In this document: piece by piece, positions 50,576 to 59,125 of the stretch | Position numbering within the stretch: position 1 is the stretch's first letter | Layout of the letters: the number at the start of each line of letters is the position of its first letter | Origin: Cyanobacteria bacterium SZAS-4 | GTDB lineage: Bacteria > Cyanobacteriota > Vampirovibrionia > Obscuribacterales > Obscuribacteraceae | Length of the DNA: 64,000 nt | Direction: 5' to 3' | Assembly: GCA_018266255.1 (NCBI GenBank) | Contig: JAFEAT010000008.1 | Coordinates: forward strand, 124,001-188,000 | Made by a program: the position numbers and the translations under genes | The notes under the pieces: model-generated | The model's database searches: none | Seen by the model: the letters and a program-made list of their open reading frames with translations, nothing else | Told to the model about the DNA's origin: nothing

Positions 50576-52060
50576 ATGACAATCGACAATTGGCAAAAGT
50601 ACAAAACATCGGGTGAGCAAGCGCTGACTCGAGGTTCGCTCGTGGAAGCTGAGTCTATGTGGCTGGCCGCCCTCGAAGAAGCCGAAGATTTCCCTGAAGA
50701 TGACAGCCGACGAGCGATTACCTATGAAGGGTTATCGGAAGCTTACTTCCGTCAAGGTAAGAATAAAGAAGCTGAAACCACATGTAGACGGCTTTTAAGC
50801 CTCTACCGGCGAGTGTATGGACCCGACCACATCGACGTTGGCATTACTTCCAGCAATCTGGCCATGTTGCTCCATATGAGCCACAACTATGCCGATGCTG
50901 AGCCGCTCTACAAGCAATCCATAGCGATTAAGACCAAAGTGCTTGGAGCCAACCACCCCGATGTTATGCGCCTTTTGGAAGGGTATGCTGACTTGCTCCT
51001 CAAAACTCATCGAGAGGCGGAAGCGCGTCATCTCCAGGTCTGTGCGCAGGGCATGTCGACCGGCAAGTGGGATAGGACCAAGATGGAAATTCCCGCTATG
51101 CGTGCTAATGGAACGGTGGCGCCGGCGCCGTCGACTTCTCAGCAATCTTTGCCCAAGCAAGCGCCACCAGCCCAGGCTCCAGCGGCGCCGAGCAAGGCAC
51201 CTACTCCAGCTGCTCCTGCTCCGGGCCCGGCACCTGCGGTGAGCCAGAGACGTGAGTCCACTCCACCTGCCGCGGCAGCGCCGAACCCAGCTCCGATTGT
51301 GGCTCCATCAGCTCCGGCAGCCAATACAAACGGCCAGGCAGGACCGAATCCGATCAATTGGTTTGTATATAAGGAATTCGCCGAAGAAGCTTTGCGCCGT
51401 GGACTTATGCAAGTGGCCGAGACTCAGTGGCGAGCCGCTTTGCATGAAGCCGAAACTCAAAAGCTTGATAAGCAGAAATTGGCATACGCGCTCGATTCTC
51501 TAGCTGACATCCTTTGCCGCATTAAGAAGTACGAGGAAGCCGAGCAACTGATGACTCGTTGCATTGACTTGAAAACCGAAGCACTCGGACAGCTGCATCC
51601 CCTCGTCGCGATGAGCGTTTCGACCCTCGCACGACTTTACTATCTGCAGAAAAACTATTTGATGGCTGAGACGCTTATGGGCGATTGCATTGAAATTTAC
51701 GAGAAAGGTTTGGGCGATCACACCGAAACTGCGAGCGCCTTGTACAACTTCGCCATGATTTATCACCAGCAGATGAAGCTGCAAGAGGCAGAATCTGTAT
51801 ACAGAAGATGTTGGGAAATGCGCAAGCGCATGCTCGGACCAGAGCATCCTGACACCAAGAAAGTGTTTGACAATTACGCCAAGATTCTTGGCGCCAAGAA
51901 GCCCGTTGCTCCTGCCAAGCCGCTTCAACAACCTATTAAGCCTGCAGAGAAAGTCACCGCTGCACCAAGCAAATTGAGTTATAGTGAGCAGGCTATCACT
52001 GGGTCATGGAAGATTCTGGAATTGCCAGACGTAATGCGCCTTAACCCAGACGAGCAGTAA
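50576..52060 (+). CDS. Duplicated TPR protein with Pro/Ala-rich linker
   Basis: This 494-residue protein has two related halves. Each half starts with a W/Y-x-x-Y/F helix (NWQKYKTSGEQALTRGSLVEAESMWLAALEEAE and NWFVYKEFAEEALRRGLMQVAETQWRAALHEAE), then TPR helices ending in the Nephrocystin/kinesin-light-chain-like block HPDV/HPLVAMSVSTLARLY. A Pro/Ala-rich linker of about 90 residues (AAPSKAPTPAAPAP and similar) separates them. No signal peptide is present. It is a probable cytoplasmic scaffold. It is followed 22 nt later by argC, but the functions look unrelated. Confidence 0.7.
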   Translation: MTIDNWQKYKTSGEQALTRGSLVEAESMWLAALEEAEDFPEDDSRRAITYEGLSEAYFRQGKNKEAETTCRRLLSLYRRVYGPDHIDVGITSSNLAMLLHMSHNYADAEPLYKQSIAIKTKVLGANHPDVMRLLEGYADLLLKTHREAEARHLQVCAQGMSTGKWDRTKMEIPAMRANGTVAPAPSTSQQSLPKQAPPAQAPAAPSKAPTPAAPAPGPAPAVSQRRESTPPAAAAPNPAPIVAPSAPAANTNGQAGPNPINWFVYKEFAEEALRRGLMQVAETQWRAALHEAETQKLDKQKLAYALDSLADILCRIKKYEEAEQLMTRCIDLKTEALGQLHPLVAMSVSTLARLYYLQKNYLMAETLMGDCIEIYEKGLGDHTETASALYNFAMIYHQQMKLQEAESVYRRCWEMRKRMLGPEHPDTKKVFDNYAKILGAKKPVAPAKPLQQPIKPAEKVTAAPSKLSYSEQAITGSWKILELPDVMRLNPDEQ

Positions 52061-52082
52061 TCGTTGGCTTGAAGGGCGACTA

Positions 52083-53138
52083 ATGAAAAAGGTTGCGGTT
52101 GTCGGTGCTACCGGCTATACGGGACAAGAACTGATTCGGCTGATTTTGCAGCATGGCAAAGTTAGCTTGCACACGGCTGTTTCGCAGAGCAGCGGCGGCA
52201 AGAAGCTTGCAGAAGTTTATCCGAGTTTTGCCAAGTTCACCGACTTGACTCTCAGTGCCGAGCACATCGAAGAAGTGGCAGCCAAAGTCGATTTGATTTT
52301 TATGGCCCTGCCCCATGGTATTGCGGCAAAGTCAGTAACCAAAAAGATACTGGATAAGTGTGCAGTTATCGACCTCGGCGCAGACTTTCGTTTGCAGAAT
52401 ACCAAGGAGTACGAGCAATGGTACGAGTACAAACATCCCAATAAAGCGATCGTTAAAGAAGCTGTTTATGGACTGCCAGAGCTGAATCGGGAAAAAATTA
52501 AAGACGCCCGGTTAGTGGCGAACCCTGGTTGCTATGCTACTTGTTCCATTCTGACGCTGACGCCACTGCTGCAAGCGCAAGTTATCGATCTCGAATCTAT
52601 CATCGTCGATGGAAAGTCTGGCGTTTCTGGTGCGGGCAGATCACTTGCTCTGGGCACGCATTTTGATGAATGCAATGAGTCCATCAAGGCTTACAAGGTT
52701 GGCTGCCACCGCCATACTCCAGAGATCGAGCAAGAACTTTCCGTGCAGGCAGGAGAAGCCGTTCTGATCTCTTTCACACCACATCTGGTGCCCATGCACA
52801 GAGGCATCCTGATCACGAGTTACTCCATTCTCAACCGTGATTTGTCAGAAGACGAGATCTTCGACATTTACAAGTCAGCCTACAGAAACGAGCCATTCAT
52901 CAGGTTGTTTGACACCGCAGGCAGCGACTATCGCTTTCCTGAAACGAGATGGGTGAAAGGTTCTAACTTCTGCGATATCGGACTAACGGTAGACGCCAGA
53001 ACCGATCGAGTTATCGCAGTGGGTGCCATCGACAATTTGATCAAAGGCGCCGCCGGGCAAGCGATTCAGAACATGAACATCATGTTTGGCTGGGATGAAA
53101 CCACCGGTTTAAACCAGGTGCCGACTTTTCCCTCTTGA
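52083..53138 (+). CDS. argC: N-acetyl-gamma-glutamyl-phosphate reductase
   Basis: ArgC reduces N-acetylglutamyl phosphate with NADPH, the third step of arginine synthesis. The 351-residue protein starts KKVAVVGATGYTGQELIRL (nucleotide loop) and has the catalytic cysteine in NPGCYATCSIL. GKSGVSGAGRSL and CHRHTPEIEQEL follow, giving the catalytic His; FTPHLVPMHRGI and AVGAIDNLIKGAAGQAIQNMN complete the family pattern. GAAGGG lies about 7 nt before the ATG. argB follows after a 239-nt leader that has its own promoter-like sequence. Confidence 0.93.
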   Translation: MKKVAVVGATGYTGQELIRLILQHGKVSLHTAVSQSSGGKKLAEVYPSFAKFTDLTLSAEHIEEVAAKVDLIFMALPHGIAAKSVTKKILDKCAVIDLGADFRLQNTKEYEQWYEYKHPNKAIVKEAVYGLPELNREKIKDARLVANPGCYATCSILTLTPLLQAQVIDLESIIVDGKSGVSGAGRSLALGTHFDECNESIKAYKVGCHRHTPEIEQELSVQAGEAVLISFTPHLVPMHRGILITSYSILNRDLSEDEIFDIYKSAYRNEPFIRLFDTAGSDYRFPETRWVKGSNFCDIGLTVDARTDRVIAVGAIDNLIKGAAGQAIQNMNIMFGWDETTGLNQVPTFPS

Positions 53139-53156
53139 TCACAACTTAACGTTCTG

Positions 53157-53184
53157 TTGACAGATTTGCCAAGTGGGTTGTAAT
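53157..53184 (+). promoter_or_regulatory. argB: Candidate sigma-70 promoter for argB
   Basis: TTGACA at 53157-53162 and TGTAAT at 53179-53184 (spacer 16; TAATCT two bases on would give 18) lie just after the argC stop. Initiation near 53192 would give argB a leader of about 185 nt. Confidence 0.5.
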
Positions 53185-53269
53185 CTGCAAAAGTTGGCTT
53201 TTGTATTCTATATAAAGATATGACTCTGACTGCTTTCAGCTTCAACCGCCACACCCTCCGACGACGCGT

Positions 53270-53352
53270 GCGCTCGGGGAGTTTTTGGTAAGTGTTGATG
53301 ATCATCCGCCATCCAAATTTTCGATCCCCGAGCGCCTAACGGACTCGGGGAT
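53270..53352 (+). promoter_or_regulatory. argB: argB leader with mutually exclusive hairpins (candidate attenuator or riboregulator)
   Basis: A middle segment TCCCCGAGCGC (53325-53335) can pair perfectly with GCGCTCGGGGA upstream (53270-53280, 11 bp). It can alternatively pair through its first 8 bases, with one extra A:T pair, with CTCGGGGA downstream (53344-53351), closing an 11-nt loop. The two pairings exclude one another. The downstream hairpin ends about 26 nt before the argB ATG and close to its GAGGGGG ribosome site, so it could control access to it. No long T-run follows, making translational control likelier than termination. Confidence 0.5.
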
Positions 53353-53377
53353 ATTTGTATGTTAAGAGGGGGTGACC

Positions 53378-54304
53378 ATGACTCTATCGACTTTGAAAAA
53401 TTCAACAAGCTCAACTCTGCAATTTGCGTCTAGGTTTTCAGGTGACAACGACATGCTCAATTCGATGGATGGGAAAGTAGTAATCGTAAAATTTGGTGGC
53501 AACGCCATCGGCAACGAAGCGGTCTTCGATTCGTTGATTGAAGATACGATCGAACTTCTGAAGCTGGGCGTGAAGGTGATTGTGGTGCACGGCGGCGGAA
53601 CCGCTGTGAACGACGCTCTTGCCGCCATCGGAAAGAAAACGGAAAAGATCAACGGACTGCGCGTCACCGACAGCGAAACACTCGAAATCGCAGTCAAGAC
53701 TTTTATGTCGATCAACGAGATGTTGACGGAAAAGTTGCGTCAACGCGGTGTGCAAAGTCTGAGCTTCTGCTCCAACTCTGCCAACCCAATTATCACGAAG
53801 AAAATGCAGCTGGAAGATAAAGACGGAAAGCCAGTTGATCTCGGTTGGGTTGGAGAAATTGTAAAAGTCGAATCAGCCAGTTTGGAAAGTTGGCTGTGGG
53901 CCGGTTGGGTGCCAATCATCTCGCCCATTGGTCGCGACCTTGAAGGTAATTATTACAACATCAACGCCGATCATGCAGCACTTGCGATTGCCACCCATTT
54001 GCAAGCCGACGGACTTATCTTCATGACTGACGTTCCGGGCGTAATGAAAGATCTGAACAATCCATCCTCACGAATCGGACACCTGACACCATCAGGTGCG
54101 CAGAAGTTTATCGAGGAAGGAACAATTAGTGGCGGCATGCTGCCGAAGATCAAAAGTTGCATTGGTGGCATTCAAGGTGGCGTAGACAAGATCGCCATTT
54201 TGAACAGTTTTGAACCGCACTCACTGTTGAATGGCTTTAAAGCGCCGCAAGACGTGGGAACGCTAATAACTGCAGATTCAGTGTTGGAACAAGTGCCCCA
54301 ATAG
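53378..54304 (+). CDS. argB: Acetylglutamate kinase
   Basis: ArgB phosphorylates N-acetylglutamate with ATP, the second and usually feedback-controlled step of arginine synthesis. The 308-residue protein has VVIVKFGGNAIG (ATP-phosphate loop), VIVVHGGGTAVNDAL, NADHAALAIATHLQADGLIFMTDVPGV and SGGMLPKIKSCIGGI, all in normal order. A Ser/Thr/Phe-rich N-terminal extension of ~25 residues precedes the fold; in some bacteria such an N-terminal helix builds the arginine-sensitive hexamer. The ATG at 53378 follows GAGGGGGTG; the GTG at 53372 is less likely. It ends before a terminator-like hairpin shared with the convergent guanine deaminase. Confidence 0.92.
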   Translation: MTLSTLKNSTSSTLQFASRFSGDNDMLNSMDGKVVIVKFGGNAIGNEAVFDSLIEDTIELLKLGVKVIVVHGGGTAVNDALAAIGKKTEKINGLRVTDSETLEIAVKTFMSINEMLTEKLRQRGVQSLSFCSNSANPIITKKMQLEDKDGKPVDLGWVGEIVKVESASLESWLWAGWVPIISPIGRDLEGNYYNINADHAALAIATHLQADGLIFMTDVPGVMKDLNNPSSRIGHLTPSGAQKFIEEGTISGGMLPKIKSCIGGIQGGVDKIAILNSFEPHSLLNGFKAPQDVGTLITADSVLEQVPQ

Positions 54305-54322
54305 AGACACATCAGCTGGCTT

Positions 54323-54356
54323 AAATAATTTCGACAAGAGCGAGCCAAAATTATTT
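54323..54356. terminator. AT-rich terminator hairpin between convergent genes
   Basis: AAATAATTT pairs exactly with AAATTATTT around a 16-nt loop; GGCT and AGCC nearby can add pairs. Its right arm overlaps the stop codon of the convergent deaminase gene. The stem is AT-rich, so efficiency is uncertain. Confidence 0.45.
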
Positions 54357-55781
54357 TCTAGCGGATGCTGTTTGTTCACTTACAGTCTTTTGATAAACCC
54401 GCTCAGCCATGATCCAGGTTTCGTCGACGTTGCGATCGTCTCCCAAAATCATTATTGAAAAGAGCAACTGTGCTGCTTCGTCCATAGTTTGCGGTCCATT
54501 TGCGCCGACTAGCAAACTTTCGTGCCAGGCGATGGCTCGTTGACCAGCGGCCCAGTCGAGAACAACGAAATCGGCTTCTTTGCCAACTTCGAAATTTCCA
54601 ATGCGGTCGTCTAGATAGAGTCCATGCGCCCCACCAAGAGTGAGTGAATAAAATGCACGATATGGCGAAAGTTTATTACGTTCTGCTTCAGGAAGATTTT
54701 GATTGCGTGGATCGATGCTGCCGTCGAGCATCGTGTTGTTGCACATTCCTACTTTGTAAGCTTCATCGAGAACGTTGATCATCGAGAACCGATTTCCGGC
54801 TCCTACATCTGTTCCAAATGTTAACCGTATGCGGTGCTCCGGATCTGTGGCACGCCCCAATCTGAACATGCCGCTGCCCAGGAAGAAATTCGAACATGGG
54901 CAGAATGTGATGGCTGCATCAGCTTTTGCAATGCGGCGGAACTCGTCGTCTGACAGGTAAACACCGTGCCCGCCAGTGAATTTTTTGCCAACCAAATCGT
55001 ACTTTTCGTAGACTGAAAGGTAATCATTGCACTGGTGGAACTGTTTGAGTTGAGTTATTTCGGACGGATTTTCTGAAATATGAGTGTGCACCCATGCGTC
55101 AGGAAATTCACGTTTCAGGTTTTGGCATGCCACCATTAAATCGTGACTGGCCCCCAGCGCGAATCGTGGAGTAATTGCGTAAATGTTTCGACCTGTGCGG
55201 TGATAGGTCTTGATCAACCTGGCCGTGTCGCGCTGAAAGTTTTGCGCTGTGTCGATGTATTCGTCTGGAGCAAATCGATCGATACCAGTCAATCCACCAA
55301 CAACGAGCATGTTTCGTCTCGATGCTTCTTCGAAGAATTCTTCAGTCGAAACTGCAAAACTTGTTGTGTAGGCCTGACACGTTGTCGTTCCTGCTGCGAG
55401 CAAGTTATCGAGACACTGGCGTGCTCCTTCTCGTGCGTAAGAGCGATCTTTGTACTTCATCTCTTCCGGAAAAATCCACTGCTGCAGCCAACCGAGTAGC
55501 TGTTCTCCAAATGAACCGATTACTCTCGTCTGCGGAACATGCACATGCCCATCGATGAATCCCGGCAGAATCAAACGATTTTTGATGTGAGTAAAATGCA
55601 AATTCGGATATTTCTGCGAAACTTTTTCAAACGGTCCAAAGTCTCGAATGATTCCGTTTTCAGTAACTAGAAGTCCATCTGAATAAAAACGTGCCGACTT
55701 TTCTTCTTGACCAATAAATTTCCATGGGTCGTCGACGAAATCGAAAAACGATCCTCGGACGCCAACAAGATTTTTAGCCAT
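54351..55781 (-). CDS. guaD: Guanine deaminase (amidohydrolase family)
   Basis: Guanine deaminase converts guanine to xanthine and ammonia. The 476-residue amidohydrolase has the metal-binding HVHV (in IDGHVHVPQTRVIGSF), the hallmark GEQLLGWLQQWIFPEE that separates guanine deaminases from related hydrolases, the HISENPSEI metal His, GGHGVYLSDDE and the metal Asp in FGTDVGAG. The C-terminal composite barrel ends ADFVVLDWAAGQ. It is convergent with argB and stands alone. Cytosine or other purine-type deaminases share the fold but not the LLGWLQQWIFPEE segment. Confidence 0.88.
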   Translation of the reverse strand: MAKNLVGVRGSFFDFVDDPWKFIGQEEKSARFYSDGLLVTENGIIRDFGPFEKVSQKYPNLHFTHIKNRLILPGFIDGHVHVPQTRVIGSFGEQLLGWLQQWIFPEEMKYKDRSYAREGARQCLDNLLAAGTTTCQAYTTSFAVSTEEFFEEASRRNMLVVGGLTGIDRFAPDEYIDTAQNFQRDTARLIKTYHRTGRNIYAITPRFALGASHDLMVACQNLKREFPDAWVHTHISENPSEITQLKQFHQCNDYLSVYEKYDLVGKKFTGGHGVYLSDDEFRRIAKADAAITFCPCSNFFLGSGMFRLGRATDPEHRIRLTFGTDVGAGNRFSMINVLDEAYKVGMCNNTMLDGSIDPRNQNLPEAERNKLSPYRAFYSLTLGGAHGLYLDDRIGNFEVGKEADFVVLDWAAGQRAIAWHESLLVGANGPQTMDEAAQLLFSIMILGDDRNVDETWIMAERVYQKTVSEQTASARK

Positions 55782-55852
55782 GACTGTGAGCCTCTTTGCT
55801 CACCCATGATACTATCTGCGCGTCCAAAATGATGTCAAGGTCAGACATCCTC

Positions 55853-55858
55853 TATAAT
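55853..55858 (+). promoter_or_regulatory. -10 element for the EVE-domain gene
   Basis: A perfect TATAAT lies 31 nt before the ATG at 55890, placing the start site near 55865. The -35 region (TGATGT-like) is poor, so an activator or extended contacts may be needed. Confidence 0.5.
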
Positions 55859-55889
55859 TTGGGGTCGAACCAACCCCAGGTGTCCACTC

Positions 55890-56381
55890 ATGACTGCTAA
55901 AACCGGAAAAAACTATTGGTTGATGAAGTCCGAACCAGATGTTTTTTCTATCGAAGATTTGGCTAAAGCTCCGAAGAAAACAACTCACTGGGACGGCGTT
56001 AGAAATTATCAGGCTCGCAACTTCATGCGCGATTCAATGAAAATTGGCGACATGGTGTTTTTCTATCACAGCAACGCTGATCCGTCTGGAATTGCCGGGG
56101 TTGCCGAAGTAGTGAAAGAGGGCTATCCAGATTTTTCTGCGTTTGATCCTAAAGACGTTCACTTCGATGAGAAGAGCGATTCGAAAAATCCGACCTGGAT
56201 GATGGTCGATATCAAACACGTGGAGACATTCAAGAACTTGTTGCCGCTGGAAGAGTTGCGCAAAAGTTCAGCGCTGAAAGACATGGTGCTGTTGCAGAAG
56301 GGAAGTCGCTTGTCTGTTCAACCTGTTACGGCGGAACAGTGGCAGGCTGTTTTGAAACTGGCCAAATCGAAACTTGCTTGA
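55890..56381 (+). CDS. EVE-domain protein
   Basis: This 163-residue protein consists of one EVE domain: NYWLMKSEPDVFSIEDL at the start, WDGVRNYQARNFMRDSMKIGDMVFFYHSN with the aromatic pocket, GIAGVAEVVKEGYPD and W-M-M-V-D-I-K. EVE domains share the PUA fold and bind modified bases in DNA or RNA; members often sit near restriction, modification or RNA-processing genes. Here the neighbours are a guanine deaminase and a GNAT fusion, so no partner can be inferred. A TATAAT box precedes it. Confidence 0.85.
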   Translation: MTAKTGKNYWLMKSEPDVFSIEDLAKAPKKTTHWDGVRNYQARNFMRDSMKIGDMVFFYHSNADPSGIAGVAEVVKEGYPDFSAFDPKDVHFDEKSDSKNPTWMMVDIKHVETFKNLLPLEELRKSSALKDMVLLQKGSRLSVQPVTAEQWQAVLKLAKSKLA

Positions 56382-56459
56382 GCGATTCGCATTGCATCCT
56401 ACCCTGCTTTGCTCGTGGTAAATCGTGCGACTTTCGCCGCACGATGGCTTCATCTAAAC

Positions 56460-57464
56460 TTATTTGAGAGTTTTGTTTGCCTCACTGCTTTCCAAGCCAA
56501 ATCCGCTCGGGTAGGTTCCGGCGAAGACTGCTGTTCCTATTGAGTTGAGCTTGAGATTTAGATGAGATGGCGGTTGCCAATAACCGTTGTTTTTGTTGAA
56601 CTCGAGCACGGCTGGGTCAAATTTGCCGAGTTGATATCCCCCTTCCGCTTTTATGGTGCCTGCAACTCTTTGAAGATGCAACGATCCGATTCCGTTCGAC
56701 CGACTTGCTGCATCGGTTGCGATAAAGTCTAGACCAGCAAACTTTGTTGGTGATTCGTCATGCAACGAAGTGAATGAGAACGCTTCCAATTTGCCCGCGG
56801 CATCACGAGTTGTGTGCACCAGGATGCGACCTCTAGCGACAAAATCCGCAACTTCTTCTGTAGGCTGTCTCTCTTCTTTCGGGAAGCTCGCTTCATAGAG
56901 CTTGCGCACGTCTGTCGGCAAATCATTCGAGCGCGAGGTTGTGAAAGCTTCAGGATTTTCAACGCTTCTCGGAACCTCGTTGAGCTTGATGGATGGGCGC
57001 GGATCGAACTCTGGTGCTCGTAGTTTAAATTCAGGAGCGTACTTGAAGCCTGCGATACCGCCCGCAACACCAGCAGCACTGAGGGTGGCGTAATCGACAA
57101 GTCCACCGCCTATGTTATGAGCGAGGTCCAATTTACTCTGATTCAGTCTATCGGGATTGTTCCAAACGTCTACTGCAGGAGCCCCTATTTTAAAAGTCCA
57201 ATCCAGAGCGGCACCAGCTAACCCGACCTTTCCAACAACTGGAATTTCCGCTTTGATCAATGGTGCTAGTGATTGACCTAAAATTTCCGGATTTTTCGAC
57301 ATTACTCCAAATCCGGCACCGATGATTGCAGCTCCGACTGCTTCTACGGCCAGCTCCGTTTTGTGATTTTGCACACGGTCTGTGACTTCATGCCACAAAT
57401 TATCTTTGAGGCTGCCGAACAGCTCTGCTTCCTGTTTTACGTGCGTTTGAAAGTCAATCTCCAT
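56460..57464 (-). CDS. Gly/Ala-rich N-terminal region fused to a GNAT-like acetyltransferase
   Basis: In this ~334-residue protein, residues 1-~150 begin with a charged helix (IDFQTHVKQEAELFGSLKD) and continue into weakly hydrophobic Gly/Ala-rich helices (AVEAVGAAIIGAGFGVM, VGLAGAALDWTF, LSAAGVAGGIAGF). The C-terminal ~150 residues resemble a GNAT domain (RKLYEASFPKEERQPTEEV, GRILVHTTRDAAGKLEAFSF, LDFIATDAASRSNGIGSLHLQRV, FNKNNGYW). The acetyl-CoA loop R/Q-x-x-G-x-G/A appears as RSNGIG. The N-terminal style resembles that of the beta-amylase protein at 22211. The ATG at 57464 follows AGAGGAG. Confidence 0.55.
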   Translation of the reverse strand: MEIDFQTHVKQEAELFGSLKDNLWHEVTDRVQNHKTELAVEAVGAAIIGAGFGVMSKNPEILGQSLAPLIKAEIPVVGKVGLAGAALDWTFKIGAPAVDVWNNPDRLNQSKLDLAHNIGGGLVDYATLSAAGVAGGIAGFKYAPEFKLRAPEFDPRPSIKLNEVPRSVENPEAFTTSRSNDLPTDVRKLYEASFPKEERQPTEEVADFVARGRILVHTTRDAAGKLEAFSFTSLHDESPTKFAGLDFIATDAASRSNGIGSLHLQRVAGTIKAEGGYQLGKFDPAVLEFNKNNGYWQPPSHLNLKLNSIGTAVFAGTYPSGFGLESSEANKTLK

Positions 57465-57757
57465 GTGGTCGATTCTCCTCTGAATTTTAGGATCGTGTGA
57501 TTGTGCGACACGCGGTCGCACCATATGCGATGTGAGGTCGCAACAGCGGTTGTTGATTCTAGAGGGTGCCAGCGCCAGCCAGTGACCTAGAACATGAGAC
57601 GGTTCTGCTCCTGATATTGGCGCAGTGTAGGGTCAAACCGGTGTGTGTGCTCAGACGCACCAGTAATCGCTATATGTTTGAGAATTTGTCCTTCTTGCGA
57701 CTTTAGTTGCATGATGTCCAACTTGCTCAAGTCCGAGTCTTGATCGTTAAGGGCGTG

Positions 57758-58159
57758 TCACAACTCTTGAAGGCTGAGGCGACCGTTGTGATTTGTGTCA
57801 ACCTCATTAAAAACTTGCTTGTTATGTGCGTCTATTTTTGCGTTGGCTTCTTTGTGCAAGGGCTCAGCCAGCATGTAGCCATCATTTTTATCGGGCGGAT
57901 TTTCGAATGCCTCCTTTTTGTCCTTGACGAGTGCTTCCTTTTTATCCTTCACTAAAATGACTTGCTTTTCGTTCAAGCCTTGTTTGTCTTCAAAACATAT
58001 GGTGGGTAAATCGACGGTACACTTTTTCTGCGCACCTTTGATTGCATTGAATTGGTCCATTGAATCTGCGGTTTGCACAGACATAATCTGTGATGCTTCA
58101 GATGGGCGTGCAACTTGTGCAATTCTCGATTCACCTGATGATTCGTAAGGAAGTGTCAT
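57758..58159 (-). CDS. Small EF-hand-like protein
   Basis: The last residues of this 133-residue protein form one EF-hand calcium loop (DTNHNGRLSLQE) directly before the stop codon. The middle is a highly charged Lys/Asp/Glu helix with a direct repeat of VKDKKEA. The N-terminus is Ser/Gln-rich. AGAGGA lies 7 nt before the ATG. No signal peptide is visible. A single terminal EF-hand usually pairs with another copy by dimerising. About 290 nt without a gene separate it from the GNAT fusion. Confidence 0.55.
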   Translation of the reverse strand: MTLPYESSGESRIAQVARPSEASQIMSVQTADSMDQFNAIKGAQKKCTVDLPTICFEDKQGLNEKQVILVKDKKEALVKDKKEAFENPPDKNDGYMLAEPLHKEANAKIDAHNKQVFNEVDTNHNGRLSLQEL

Positions 58160-58380
58160 TTGTTCGTCCTCTTTATAGAAGCTGGTTAGATGGGGCTGGG
58201 TCCTCCAGCAAAATCACCATAATTTTTCTTTGTGACCGACGACGAACAGAGTAGTGATCAAGAAATGACAGGAACGTTAAATAGAGCGTTGATGGGCTTC
58301 TCGGTCCCAGTTCAATCACAATAACGGTCTTTTATGATAGATGGCGAACAGTTTCATGACAGAGAAACGACAAGAGTTTC

Positions 58381-59064
58381 CTATGAAACGACTCTTAATC
58401 GATAGCCGATTCGGTTTACGTTTTCGATCATCGATTTGGATGGGTCGTCGGTCGTGTCAATGACTTTGCGAATTCGACGAATGGCTGCTCTCAATCCGTC
58501 TACAGATGCGTCTGAGTCGTGCCCCCAGACGCGATCGAGAATGGCGTCGATGGCGAATACTTGCCCCGGGTTGCGCATGAAAAATTCGAGCAAGGCAAAA
58601 TCTTTTGGGGTCAGTTTAATCTCTTGTTGGCCTTTATAGATCTGAAAATTACCAGGGTCCAGCCTGATGTCATTAACTTCGATGAAGTTTGTGGCAGAAC
58701 CCACAGCCCGTCGCAGCAAACCTCGCACCCGAACGGCTAGTTCTCTCAAATTAAACGGCTTGGTCAAATAGTCATCGGCGCCTGTCTCTAGACCCTGCTC
58801 TTTGTCGTCGATGTCGCTCTTGCCTGTCAACATGAGCACGAGTGTCGTATTGCCAGCTGAACGCAAGCGCTTCAGAAGGTCTATTCCTTCCATTCCTGGC
58901 AAGTTCCAGTCTAAAATCAAAACATCAAAAGTCTCCAGTCTTAAGCGCTCGAATGCTTCATTGCCATCGTGCACGGTGACTGCCAAGTGGCGTTCTGACT
59001 GCAAGTACTTTGAGATGGTACTTGCCAGTTCGAGGTCATCTTCAACAATTAAAATCTTAGCCAC
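58381..59064 (-). CDS. OmpR/PhoB-type response regulator
   Basis: This 227-residue response regulator has a receiver domain with ILIVEDD (Asp9/10 for Mg), phospho-acceptor Asp52 in LILDWNLPG, Thr80 and Lys102, followed by a winged-helix domain of the PhoB type (LTPKDFALLEFFMRNPGQVF ... VWGHDSDASVDGLRAAIRRIRKVID). It should act as a DNA-binding transcription factor when phosphorylated. The start is GTG. It diverges from the sensor kinase gene with only 61 nt between, so both probably share a control region and form a pair. Confidence 0.92.
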   Translation of the reverse strand: MAKILIVEDDLELASTISKYLQSERHLAVTVHDGNEAFERLRLETFDVLILDWNLPGMEGIDLLKRLRSAGNTTLVLMLTGKSDIDDKEQGLETGADDYLTKPFNLRELAVRVRGLLRRAVGSATNFIEVNDIRLDPGNFQIYKGQQEIKLTPKDFALLEFFMRNPGQVFAIDAILDRVWGHDSDASVDGLRAAIRRIRKVIDTTDDPSKSMIENVNRIGYRLRVVS

Positions 59065-59125
59065 AGCACTAATATACTGTTAACATGCAAGGTTATCAAT
59101 CACTTGTGCAAGTGGTCTTGGGTGG

